Origin: JANYCG01 sp031428695 | GTDB lineage: Bacteria > Pseudomonadota > Gammaproteobacteria > Burkholderiales > Burkholderiaceae_C | Assembly: GCA_031428695.1 (NCBI GenBank) | Contig: JANOYE010000033.1 | Span: forward strand, 1 to 29,849 | Length of the DNA stretch: 29,849 nucleotides | Direction of reading: 5' to 3' | Part shown: piece after piece, positions 7,332-14,695 of the stretch | How the letters are laid out: the number at the start of each line of letters is the position of its first letter | How positions within the stretch are numbered: position 1 is the stretch's first letter | Program-made: the position numbers and the translations under genes | The notes under the pieces: model-generated | What the model saw: the letters and a program-made list of their open reading frames with translations, nothing else | The model's database searches: none | Told to the model about the DNA's origin: nothing

Positions 7332-8984
7332 ATGATGCGGACGCGGTGCGACCGAACTCCTGCCTGGGCAGCGCTGACCACGCAGCGCCAGACGAATGCT
7401 AAATCCTTCGACCTTGGTGAAGCGTTCGCTGCCGACAGCCAGCGCTTTGAACACTTTAGCCAGCAGGGTCCGCAGGTGTTTGCCGATTTGTCTAAAAACC
7501 TGCTGAGCCGAGAAACCGAGCGCCTGTTGTTCGATTTGGCCAGGCAATGTGGGCTGGAAACTCACCGCAACGCCATGTTCGCTGGCGAGGCCATCAACAC
7601 CACCGAAAAACGGCAGGTGATGCATTTCTTATTGAGAAAACCGGCCTTAAGTCACGAAAATATTAAGCAAGATGCTCCTAAAAATATAGCTGTTGAATTG
7701 CACCAAGTGCATGAAACCTTGGATGCGATGCTGGCCTTTGCCGAGGAAATCCGGGCCGACGACGCCATCACCGACATTGTCAACATTGGCATTGGCGGTT
7801 CTGACCTGGGGCCGCAAATGGCCGTGTTGGCGCTGGATGGATTCGCGTTGCCAGGCAAACGTTTCCACTTCGTCTCCAACGTCGATGGGCATGAACTGGC
7901 CGCTCTTCTTGCCAAACTCCGGCCCGCGAACACGCTGTTTCTAATTGCCAGCAAGACCTTCACGACGATTGAGACGATGACCAACGCGGCCTCTGCGAAA
8001 GCCTGGTTCACGGCCAACGGCGGCACAGACACCGCACGCCACTTCGCCGCGTTGACAACCAACGTCACCGCCGCCGCTGAATTCGGCATCAGCCGCACTT
8101 TTGGTTTTTGGGACTGGGTGGGTGGGCGTTATTCGGTGTGGTCGGCGATCGGCTTGCCGCTGGCAATAGCGATAGGCGCCCAAGGTTTCCGCGACTTCCT
8201 CGCAGGCGCGAACGCGATGGACGAACACTTCCGCACCGCGCCGCTGGAGCAAAACCTGCCGGTTCGCCTGGGCCTGCTGGACGTCTGGTACCGCAATTTC
8301 TTAAGCTTCACCAGCCGCTCCATCGCGCCCTACCACAGCGCCTTGCGCCGTCTGCCGGCTTATTTGCAGCAGCTCGAAATGGAGAGCAATGGCAAACGTG
8401 TCGATGCCGCTGGGAGCGCGTTGCCCTACGCCACCTCGCCGGTGTTGTGGGGCGAGCCAGGCACGAATGGGCAACACGCCTATTTTCAAATGCTGCACCA
8501 GGGCACAGACGTGGTGCCGGTTGAGTTTGTCGCTGTCAAGACGCCCACGCACAAACTAGCCGGGCACCACACACTGTTGCTGGCCAACGTGCTGGCACAG
8601 GCCCAAGCACTTATGGTGGGCAAGCGCGACACCGCCGGGCCGTCCCAAGGTGGCGCAACCCCCTTGGGGGGCAGTGACCCACACGAAGTGGGGGAGCGTG
8701 GGGGCATGCAGCGCCCAGGCGGCCACCGCAACTTCCCCGGCAACCGGCCCAGCACGTTTTTTCTGTTGGAAGCGTTGACGCCGAAATCGTTGGGTGCCTT
8801 CATTGCGTTGCAGGAGCACCGCGTGTTTGTGTCCGGCAGTTTGTGGGGCATCAACAGTTTTGACCAATGGGGCGTCGAGCTAGGCAAGGTGCTGGCCAGG
8901 GATGTTGAAACGCGGCTCAAGAATGGCGACGTGGCTGGGCTGGATGGCTCGACTGCGGGCCTGTTGAAGCGCCTGCGCGGATGA
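7332..8984 (+). CDS. pgi: Glucose-6-phosphate isomerase with repeat-derived segments
   Basis: Interconverts glucose-6-P and fructose-6-P in the cytoplasm; 550 aa. Family signatures are intact: GIGGSDLGP, DWVGGRYSVWSAIG, FPGNRPS and SFDQWGVELGK. Two stretches look foreign. Residues 103-120 come from an AT-rich block (about 37% GC) that is also found in frame in the glycosyltransferase at 25515-27311. Residues about 435-464 are encoded by an inverted copy of the 84-bp C-rich repeat found at 1-212, giving a Gly/Pro-rich peptide between ALMVGK and HRNFPGN. Both fall in linker positions between conserved blocks, so the enzyme could stay active. The stop overlaps the start of the HAD gene by 4 bases. 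Confidence 0.95.
   Translation: MMRTRCDRTPAWAALTTQRQTNAKSFDLGEAFAADSQRFEHFSQQGPQVFADLSKNLLSRETERLLFDLARQCGLETHRNAMFAGEAINTTEKRQVMHFLLRKPALSHENIKQDAPKNIAVELHQVHETLDAMLAFAEEIRADDAITDIVNIGIGGSDLGPQMAVLALDGFALPGKRFHFVSNVDGHELAALLAKLRPANTLFLIASKTFTTIETMTNAASAKAWFTANGGTDTARHFAALTTNVTAAAEFGISRTFGFWDWVGGRYSVWSAIGLPLAIAIGAQGFRDFLAGANAMDEHFRTAPLEQNLPVRLGLLDVWYRNFLSFTSRSIAPYHSALRRLPAYLQQLEMESNGKRVDAAGSALPYATSPVLWGEPGTNGQHAYFQMLHQGTDVVPVEFVAVKTPTHKLAGHHTLLLANVLAQAQALMVGKRDTAGPSQGGATPLGGSDPHEVGERGGMQRPGGHRNFPGNRPSTFFLLEALTPKSLGAFIALQEHRVFVSGSLWGINSFDQWGVELGKVLARDVETRLKNGDVAGLDGSTAGLLKRLRG
7638..7691 (+). repeat. AT-rich in-frame repeat, copy 1 (in pgi)
   Basis: This 54-base block matches 26031-26084 in the ArnT-like gene without gaps and in the same reading frame (about 36 of 54 bases; 9 of 18 residues, including SH, N and APK). 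The shared cores are AAGTCAC/TAAGTCAC and GCTCCTAAA. GC is about 37% within a gene of roughly 60%. It encodes pgi residues 103-120, in the linker before the conserved helix that precedes GIGGSDLGP. Confidence 0.6.
8634..8705 (-). repeat. C-rich repeat, inverted copy inside pgi
   Basis: The reverse complement of this 72-base stretch aligns with 73-146 of the tandem array; by hand about 59 of 74 aligned positions agree, including GCCCCCACG, CGTGTGG, CTGCCCCCC and CGGCCCGGC. It lies in the pgi coding region without breaking the frame. The complementary hairpin CCCCCTTGGGGGG is preserved. Confidence 0.85.
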
Positions 8985-9598
8985 ATGTCGTTTTTGACTT
9001 TGGCGTGGTGCTGTTCACTTGGCAACCAGCCCGTTTCTTACCGAATTTTTTTCCGGCCAGGGCGGCCACACCTGCGCTGGCCAGTGCGTTGGCCGCTGAC
9101 GTGTTCAGCCACGCCGATTGGCATGCGTTTGATCAAGGGCTTTTGACCAGCGCTGAAACCGTGACGCGCACTTCTGAGCGCCTGGCGCTTGACTCAGCGG
9201 CATTGACTGGCTTGTTGGCGCTCATTCCTGACCTGCTGACCCCGGTTGAAGGCACCGTAGAGATACTCAAAGGATTGCGTGGGCGGCGCACACTGCGGGG
9301 CGACATCAAACTGTTCTACCTCTCCAACATGCCAGCTCCATTCGCGCGGGAGCTGGAACAGAGGCATAGTTTTCTGAACTGGTTTGATGGCGGCATCTTT
9401 TCTGGCGACGTAAAACTGATCAAACCACAACCGGAAATCTTTCAATTGATGCAGCAGCGCTTCAACTTGGACCCCGCGCAAACGCTCTTCATCGACGACC
9501 TTCAAGACAACGTTGATGCTGCGCGATCCTTTGGATGGCAAGCCGTGCAATTTGTATCACCAGTGAAACTGCGCGGGCAATTGGCCACAGTTTTATAG
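8981..9598 (+). CDS. HAD-family phosphatase, YihX-like
   Basis: A 205-aa haloacid-dehalogenase superfamily hydrolase. Motif I is FDFGVVL with nucleophile Asp6 and glycine at +2, as in the YihX group (FDLGNV in E. coli); motif II is YLSNMP, motif III is the Lys of IKPQPEIF, and motif IV is FIDDLQDN with Asp172-Asp173. E. coli YihX releases glucose from alpha-glucose-1-phosphate and acts weakly on other hexose phosphates. The start codon overlaps the pgi stop (ATGA), implying translational coupling, so a sugar-phosphate substrate is a reasonable inference. It is the last gene of the afuABC-tal-pgi run. The exact substrate cannot be read from the sequence. Confidence 0.82.
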   Translation: MNVVFDFGVVLFTWQPARFLPNFFPARAATPALASALAADVFSHADWHAFDQGLLTSAETVTRTSERLALDSAALTGLLALIPDLLTPVEGTVEILKGLRGRRTLRGDIKLFYLSNMPAPFARELEQRHSFLNWFDGGIFSGDVKLIKPQPEIFQLMQQRFNLDPAQTLFIDDLQDNVDAARSFGWQAVQFVSPVKLRGQLATVL

Positions 9599-9612
9599 GG
9601 TTTTCAGGGGGT

Positions 9613-9689
9613 TGCCGCCTACCAAGTGTAAAAAAATGGCTATCAAAAAGCTAGCATAATAGTCCCTGATAAAAATATGGCAGGCGGCA
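9613..9689. repeat. Inverted-repeat-bounded AT-rich intergenic segment
   Basis: TGCCGCCT (9613-9620) and AGGCGGCA (9682-9689) are perfect 8-bp inverted repeats around a 61-base AT-rich interior. The interior includes CATAAT (9655-9660), a possible -10 element for the downstream gene, but no good -35 is visible. It could be a small inserted element or a hairpin-bounded promoter region. Confidence 0.35.
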
Positions 9690-9719
9690 GATTGTGCTGG
9701 CCTGTCCGTTGGAGACTGG

Positions 9720-11963
9720 ATGAAATCGTTTGAACTGGCGGTGCCCAAAATCAGCTACGCGCTCTTGGCCGCGTTTTTGCTGGCAATGGCGGCGCGAAGC
9801 CACAACGACACCACCGTCGCCCTGGTTGTCAGCGCCTTGTTGATGTTCGCCTTTTGCTGGGCCAATGCCACCCACCTTTTGGGCGTCAAATCGGCGCTGA
9901 AGTTCGTGTTGATCGGTGTGTCCCTGGGCTGGTTCGCTGAGCAGATGGGGGCTTCGCACGGCTGGTTTTTTGGCCGCTATACCTACACCGACGTCTTGGG
10001 TTGGCGACTGGGTGATGTGCCAATGATCATTCCGCTGATGTGGTTTGCGCTGTGTTACGTCGGCTACGTGATCAGCAATTTGATCATCTGGCAAAACCCA
10101 CTGATCCCAACGAGCGTGGTGCCATCAAAGTCTGTGGCAGTCTTCATGTCCTTTCTGGCAGCGGCCATTGTCACGGCCTATGATTTGGCGGCAGACCCCT
10201 ACATGGTCTACGTGCTCAAAGCCTGGATCATGGCCAAGACAGACGGTTGGTGGTTTGGCGAAACTTTGGAAGGATTTTTCGGCTGGATATTGGTCTCGTT
10301 CACCATCATTGCCAGCTTCCGCCTGGCGACGCCCAAACAGGCTTTGGCCGCTGATACTGGCTTCACGAAGTGGGATGCGCTCCTTCCCATTTCGATCTAT
10401 GGTTTTTCGATGGTTTTCCAGATGTTCATGGGCCATCCGGTTGAAACACGCACCGTGGCCGTGTTCGCAATGGGCATTCCACTGCTGTGCGCCTTGGCGG
10501 GTCTGTGGCGTTGGAAGAGCAGGCCAGTTCATGACCCAGCCCAGGATGCGCAGATAAGCGGCGTTAGTGATGACCGGTTGGCGCAGATGAAGTTCATTGC
10601 TGATCCGTTGGCCGATGACACCATCGCCGGTGTGGTAGGTGCGCCTGGCGCGTCGGTGAGCACCGCTGGCAAGGCGTTGGCGTTTGAGCGGATTGCTCTG
10701 GTCAACCAGCAGTTTGAGTCGTGGGACAACAACCAGAGCCTGCTCAATTGGCCGGTGGAGCGCACCGGGTTGACGGTAGAAACCGTTGACCAGTTGCAGC
10801 GGTTTTTGCAGGAAGGCCACGTGTTGCCCGCGTGGGCCGACCCGGTGAAGATAGAGCGGGCCGAGGCGCTCTTCATGGACTATGGCGCTTTGTCCTGCTC
10901 GCTGCTGTTTTGTTCAAGCCTGCCCGAGTGTTACGTCGCGCCCGATTTGTCTGAGGTTCTGCACATTTCGGGCCAGTTGGAGCAACACACCGAGTACCGC
11001 GTGCGTGCTACGGCGGCGATGATCTTCCCGGTGATGATGCACGGCGGTTTGTTGAAGCCCAACGGCAGTGGCGTCTCGCAAATCTTGAAGGTGCGCCTGA
11101 TCCACGCGACCATCCGGCACCTGATTCTCCGGAACTCGCCTTCTGCCGCAATGACAATGCTGGGCGACGAGCGCCACCTGCCGGGCATGGGTGTCATCCA
11201 ACCTCTGACAAACGGCGCACCCAACGGCATGCACGAGGCCTTGTTCGCCCACGGCTGGAACACCGGCACAGACGGACTGCCTTGCAACCAGGAAGAGCTG
11301 GCCTACACCTTGCTGACCTTCGGTTACGTCTTTCTGCGCAGCTTGCGCAAGTTGGGGTTGGCGTTGCAAGAGGCAGATGAAGAGGCCTACCTTCACACCT
11401 GGAATGTGGTGGGCCACGTCTTGGGCATCCGGCGCGAGCTGATGCCCGACACCATGGTGCAAGCGGCAGCGCTGTTTGCGCAAATGCAGGCGCACGTTGG
11501 GTTGCAGGGGCAAAGCCCGGATCCGCGCCCAGCGCTGGGTGAAGCGTTGATGGCCGTGATGGAGAACTCGATTCCGTTTCGGCTGCTCAAGCCGTTCCCG
11601 GTGTTGATGACGCGGTATCTGTGCGGCACCGCCAACGCCAACGCCATTGGCGTCAACGCCCGGGTATCGTTGGCATCAAAATTCCTGTTTGCTGCATTCA
11701 TGGTGCTGAGCCGCTGCATTGACGCGTTGGTTCGGCTCGTTTGGCCAGAGTTTTCCATTGCGCGGCTGATCACTCGGGTGCTCGGTTACCATTTCATGAG
11801 CAAGGTGTTGCTCGACCAAACGCGGCCCTTGAAACTGCCCGAACACGTGTTGAACTCGGTGGCAAGCACCATGCAGACATGGAGTGAAGATGACAAAGCG
11901 CCCCGATGGATGAACAAACTTGAAGACCAATTCACCCGGCCTGGGGTCTGGACTCGGGCTTGA
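9720..11963 (+). CDS. Carotenoid-synthesis domain fused to MpaB/DUF2236 domain
   Basis: A 747-aa fusion preceded by GGAG (9711-9714). Residues 1 to about 270 form a polytopic membrane domain resembling Caroten_synth (DUF422; CruF/bisanhydrobacterioruberin-hydratase family). Conserved pieces are GWFAEQMGASHGWFFGRY, YTDVLGWRLGDVPMIIPLMW and AYDLAADP. From about residue 285 (FIADPLADDTIAGVVG) the chain resembles DUF2236/MpaB proteins, a family that includes the haem-dependent rubber oxygenase Lcp. Arg427, Arg429 and Thr431 (YRVRAT), GSGVSQ and RLIHATIRH (Arg459, His462, His467) match that family's core, with His462 in the likely haem-ligand position. The product may hydrate, cleave or modify a polyprenoid or carotenoid in the membrane; this is inference. 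No other carotenoid gene is in the window. Confidence 0.75.
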   Translation: MKSFELAVPKISYALLAAFLLAMAARSHNDTTVALVVSALLMFAFCWANATHLLGVKSALKFVLIGVSLGWFAEQMGASHGWFFGRYTYTDVLGWRLGDVPMIIPLMWFALCYVGYVISNLIIWQNPLIPTSVVPSKSVAVFMSFLAAAIVTAYDLAADPYMVYVLKAWIMAKTDGWWFGETLEGFFGWILVSFTIIASFRLATPKQALAADTGFTKWDALLPISIYGFSMVFQMFMGHPVETRTVAVFAMGIPLLCALAGLWRWKSRPVHDPAQDAQISGVSDDRLAQMKFIADPLADDTIAGVVGAPGASVSTAGKALAFERIALVNQQFESWDNNQSLLNWPVERTGLTVETVDQLQRFLQEGHVLPAWADPVKIERAEALFMDYGALSCSLLFCSSLPECYVAPDLSEVLHISGQLEQHTEYRVRATAAMIFPVMMHGGLLKPNGSGVSQILKVRLIHATIRHLILRNSPSAAMTMLGDERHLPGMGVIQPLTNGAPNGMHEALFAHGWNTGTDGLPCNQEELAYTLLTFGYVFLRSLRKLGLALQEADEEAYLHTWNVVGHVLGIRRELMPDTMVQAAALFAQMQAHVGLQGQSPDPRPALGEALMAVMENSIPFRLLKPFPVLMTRYLCGTANANAIGVNARVSLASKFLFAAFMVLSRCIDALVRLVWPEFSIARLITRVLGYHFMSKVLLDQTRPLKLPEHVLNSVASTMQTWSEDDKAPRWMNKLEDQFTRPGVWTRA

Positions 11964-11985
11964 CATGCCACGCCAGATGAAATTC

Positions 11986-11990
11986 AGGAG
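11986..11990 (+). promoter_or_regulatory. Ribosome binding site that favours the GTG start at 12001
   Basis: AGGAG lies 10 bases before GTG 12001, whereas the in-frame ATG codons at 11965 and 11977 have no clear ribosome site. Confidence 0.5.
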
Positions 11991-12000
11991 CCTCCCCGAT

Positions 12001-13785
12001 GTGGACAAACAGTTGAATTCCCGGCCCGCACAAAACCCGAAGTGGCTGGCGTGGCTGTTGATCGCGTTGTTGCTGCTGGTTTTGCAACTCGCCTCATCCG
12101 GGCATGCTCTTGCGGCAACGCCCATTGCGCTGGACGACGCGCAACCCCTGGTTCAAGTTTGGCCGGCGGTGACGATCCTTGAAGATGCGAAGAAGTCACT
12201 CACGATCAGCCAGATTCTGGAAAACAAACCGGTCTTCAAAAAGCCCGAGACGGCGTATGGCACGCTGGGCATGCGCACCGACGCCGTTTGGCTGCATATT
12301 CCGGTAACGGTCGCTGCCGAAGGCACTGGGCTGTGGGTGCTTGACATTGATTACGCGCCGATTAACCGAATTGACCTGCATGTGGTGACCGGTGGCAAAG
12401 TGGTGCAACACGTCACCATGGGAAACCTGGTGGTGCGCGACAAAAGGCCCCTGGACGGCCGCGCCAACAGCTACGGCTTGAGCCTCAAGCCCGGCACCAG
12501 CCATGACCTCTACCTGCGGGTGGAGAACGTTGGTTCGATGATTCTTCCCATCACGTTGGCAAAACCTGGCAACTTTCACACCAGAGCCCTCAATGAGCAA
12601 ATGTTGCAGGGCGTGCTCACGGGGCTGGCCCTGTGTCTGCTGGTGTACAGCTTGACCCAATGGATCACCCTGGGTGAGCACCTGTTTGTCAAATACGCCA
12701 TTCTTATTTCGGGCAGCCTTTTGTTCTCTTTGCTGCAATTTGGCGTGGGTGGGCAGTACGTCTGGCCAGACAACAACTGGATGGAGTTGCACGTCGGCGG
12801 CCTGGCGGCCATGATTGCCGCAACCGGTTCGTTTCTATTCATCGAGCAAGCACTTCAGGGAGACGACATGCCACCCTGGCTCAGCAGGTTGATGAAGGGC
12901 GGGGCCGCCCTGATGATGGCCTTCGCCTTTGCTTTCGCGATGGACTGGCTCAGCGTTGGGCAGGTTACTCTGATCGTCTCGACGCTGGGCCTGGCACCCG
13001 CATTGTTGGGTCTGCCAGGGGCGTTGCGCCGCGCGCGGCGGGGCGACAGCGTCGGCGTCTACTTTTTGCTGGCCTGGGCGGTCTATTTCATCACCACCGC
13101 GATACTGATTGAAGTCATCAAAGGCCGCGTCGGCGCGAACTTCTGGACGCTGCATTCGTTCCAGTTCGGCGCGACTTTTGACATGTTGCTCTTCATGCGC
13201 GTTTTGGGCCTGCGCACCAAGGCGCTGCAGACGGCCGTGCAGACGGCAAAAATCGAACGCGACAACCTGCAGGTGCTGGCGCACACTGACCCGTTGACCG
13301 GCTTGCCCAACCGGCGCAGCCTGCACAGTGCCATCACAGCGGCGATCACCGAGGCCAGCAAAGAAAAAATGCTCGCGGTTTACATGCTCGACCTGGACGG
13401 CTTCAAGCTGGTCAACGACCAGCATGGCCACGATGTCGGCGATGAGCTGCTTATCTCAGTGGCCAACCGCCTTAAGTCCAGCCTGCGCAGCACAGATGTC
13501 ATCTCGCGCCTGGGTGGCGACGAGTTTCTTGTGATGTCGCGTACGCTTCAAAACCAGCAGCAGGCACAAGACCTGGGCGAGAAAATGCTGAATGCGTTTG
13601 GCGAGCCGTTCAAACTCAGCTCCCAAACCTGCAGCGTGGGTTTGACCATCGGTTACGCGCTGGCACCCTTGGATTCCAAAGACACCGCCCAACTGCTCAA
13701 GCTGGCTGATGCGGCGATGTATGCGGGCAAACAAAGCGGGAAAAATTGCCTCAAACGCGGCGACAGCGAACGCATTCTTGCCTGA
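12001..13785 (+). CDS. 7TM-DISM diguanylate cyclase (GGDEF)
   Basis: Membrane-bound enzyme predicted to make cyclic di-GMP from two GTP. With the GTG start it is 594 aa; ATG 11965 would add 12 residues and begin directly after the upstream stop. Order: signal peptide ending GHALA near residue 38; periplasmic 7TMR-DISMED2-like domain (about 40-190); seven membrane segments (about 200-400); short coiled linker (KALQTAVQTAKIERDNL); GGDEF domain from DPLTGLPNRR onward. The active-site GGDEF is intact at 505-509, and an inhibitory I-site RSTD (496-499) lies exactly five residues before it, so product feedback is expected. DISMED2 domains bind carbohydrate-like ligands. It follows the carotenoid/MpaB fusion closely, probably in one transcript. 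Confidence 0.9.
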   Translation: MDKQLNSRPAQNPKWLAWLLIALLLLVLQLASSGHALAATPIALDDAQPLVQVWPAVTILEDAKKSLTISQILENKPVFKKPETAYGTLGMRTDAVWLHIPVTVAAEGTGLWVLDIDYAPINRIDLHVVTGGKVVQHVTMGNLVVRDKRPLDGRANSYGLSLKPGTSHDLYLRVENVGSMILPITLAKPGNFHTRALNEQMLQGVLTGLALCLLVYSLTQWITLGEHLFVKYAILISGSLLFSLLQFGVGGQYVWPDNNWMELHVGGLAAMIAATGSFLFIEQALQGDDMPPWLSRLMKGGAALMMAFAFAFAMDWLSVGQVTLIVSTLGLAPALLGLPGALRRARRGDSVGVYFLLAWAVYFITTAILIEVIKGRVGANFWTLHSFQFGATFDMLLFMRVLGLRTKALQTAVQTAKIERDNLQVLAHTDPLTGLPNRRSLHSAITAAITEASKEKMLAVYMLDLDGFKLVNDQHGHDVGDELLISVANRLKSSLRSTDVISRLGGDEFLVMSRTLQNQQQAQDLGEKMLNAFGEPFKLSSQTCSVGLTIGYALAPLDSKDTAQLLKLADAAMYAGKQSGKNCLKRGDSERILA

Positions 13786-13807
13786 GGCGAGGCGCTGGCA
13801 AAGGCAT

Positions 13808-14695
13808 TCAATAGACTGGGTTTTCTCCCGGAGGGCGGTCTTTGAACCGTTTGTGCACCCAAAAATACTGCGCCGGCATGGTGTCGATCCAGGCCTCCAG
13901 CCGCTGGTTCATTTTCAGCGTGTCGCCGTCTAGGTCGCCGCTGGGAACGTCGTGCCACGCCGGCATGACTTCGATTTCGTAACCTTCAGGGGTCATGCGT
14001 GTCACCACCGGCACGATCTTGGCTTTGCCGAGTCTCGCCATGCGGGAAAGCGACGTGACGGTGGCCGCTGGCACGCCGTAAAACGGCACAAAGATCGACT
14101 CCGGCAGCCCATAGTTCATGTCTGGCAACAAATACAACGCCGCGCCCTTTCGCACAGCCGCAATCACCGGCTTGGGGCCGTCAGCGCGGTCAAACAGGTT
14201 GACATGGCCAAAGCGCTGGCGCCCGGCTTTGACCCAGGCGTCCACCGTTTGGTTCGATTGGTGGCTGTAAATCGAAATGTGCCAACGCACAACCTGCTGG
14301 GCCAGCGCCATGCCGCCCGCGTCCAGCCCGACAAAATGCGGTGCGAAGATCACCAGTGGCTCGTCATTGGTGATGCCGTCGAGCGCACCGGTCATGCACA
14401 GGCGCTGGCGCACCAGCTCGGGCGCGCCGTGCCACAGCCAGCCGCGATCCAGCCAAGCCTGGGCGAAATAGACGAAGTGCTGCTTGGCGATCTGGTGGCG
14501 ATGCGCGTCTGACCACTTTGGAAAACACAGGCGAAGGTTGGTCAGCACCACGCGGCGTCGCGACCTGGCGGCGAAGTGCAAAACATGCCCAAAGAGCCAA
14601 CCCAAGGCGCGCACCCATGCCAATGGCAGTCGCCCAAGGAGGCGCATGAACAAGATGCCGCTGCGGCTTAAACCTAACGCCAACCACCCGTTCAA
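13808..14695 (-). CDS. LpxL/HtrB-type lipid A acyltransferase, HX4D type
   Basis: Inner-membrane lysophospholipid/lipid A late acyltransferase family, 295 aa, transferring an acyl chain from acyl-ACP to a lipid A precursor. The catalytic motif is His120-Phe-Val-Gly-Leu-Asp125. An N-terminal membrane anchor (residues 10-42) and the family segments NLRLCFP, LLPDMNYG and FVPFYGVPA are visible. The start overlaps the stop of the upstream acyltransferase by 4 bases (14692-14695), so the two are co-translated. It converges on the GGDEF gene with 22 bases between stops. Which lipid A position it modifies cannot be told. Confidence 0.88.
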   Translation of the reverse strand: MNGWLALGLSRSGILFMRLLGRLPLAWVRALGWLFGHVLHFAARSRRRVVLTNLRLCFPKWSDAHRHQIAKQHFVYFAQAWLDRGWLWHGAPELVRQRLCMTGALDGITNDEPLVIFAPHFVGLDAGGMALAQQVVRWHISIYSHQSNQTVDAWVKAGRQRFGHVNLFDRADGPKPVIAAVRKGAALYLLPDMNYGLPESIFVPFYGVPAATVTSLSRMARLGKAKIVPVVTRMTPEGYEIEVMPAWHDVPSGDLDGDTLKMNQRLEAWIDTMPAQYFWVHKRFKDRPPGENPVY

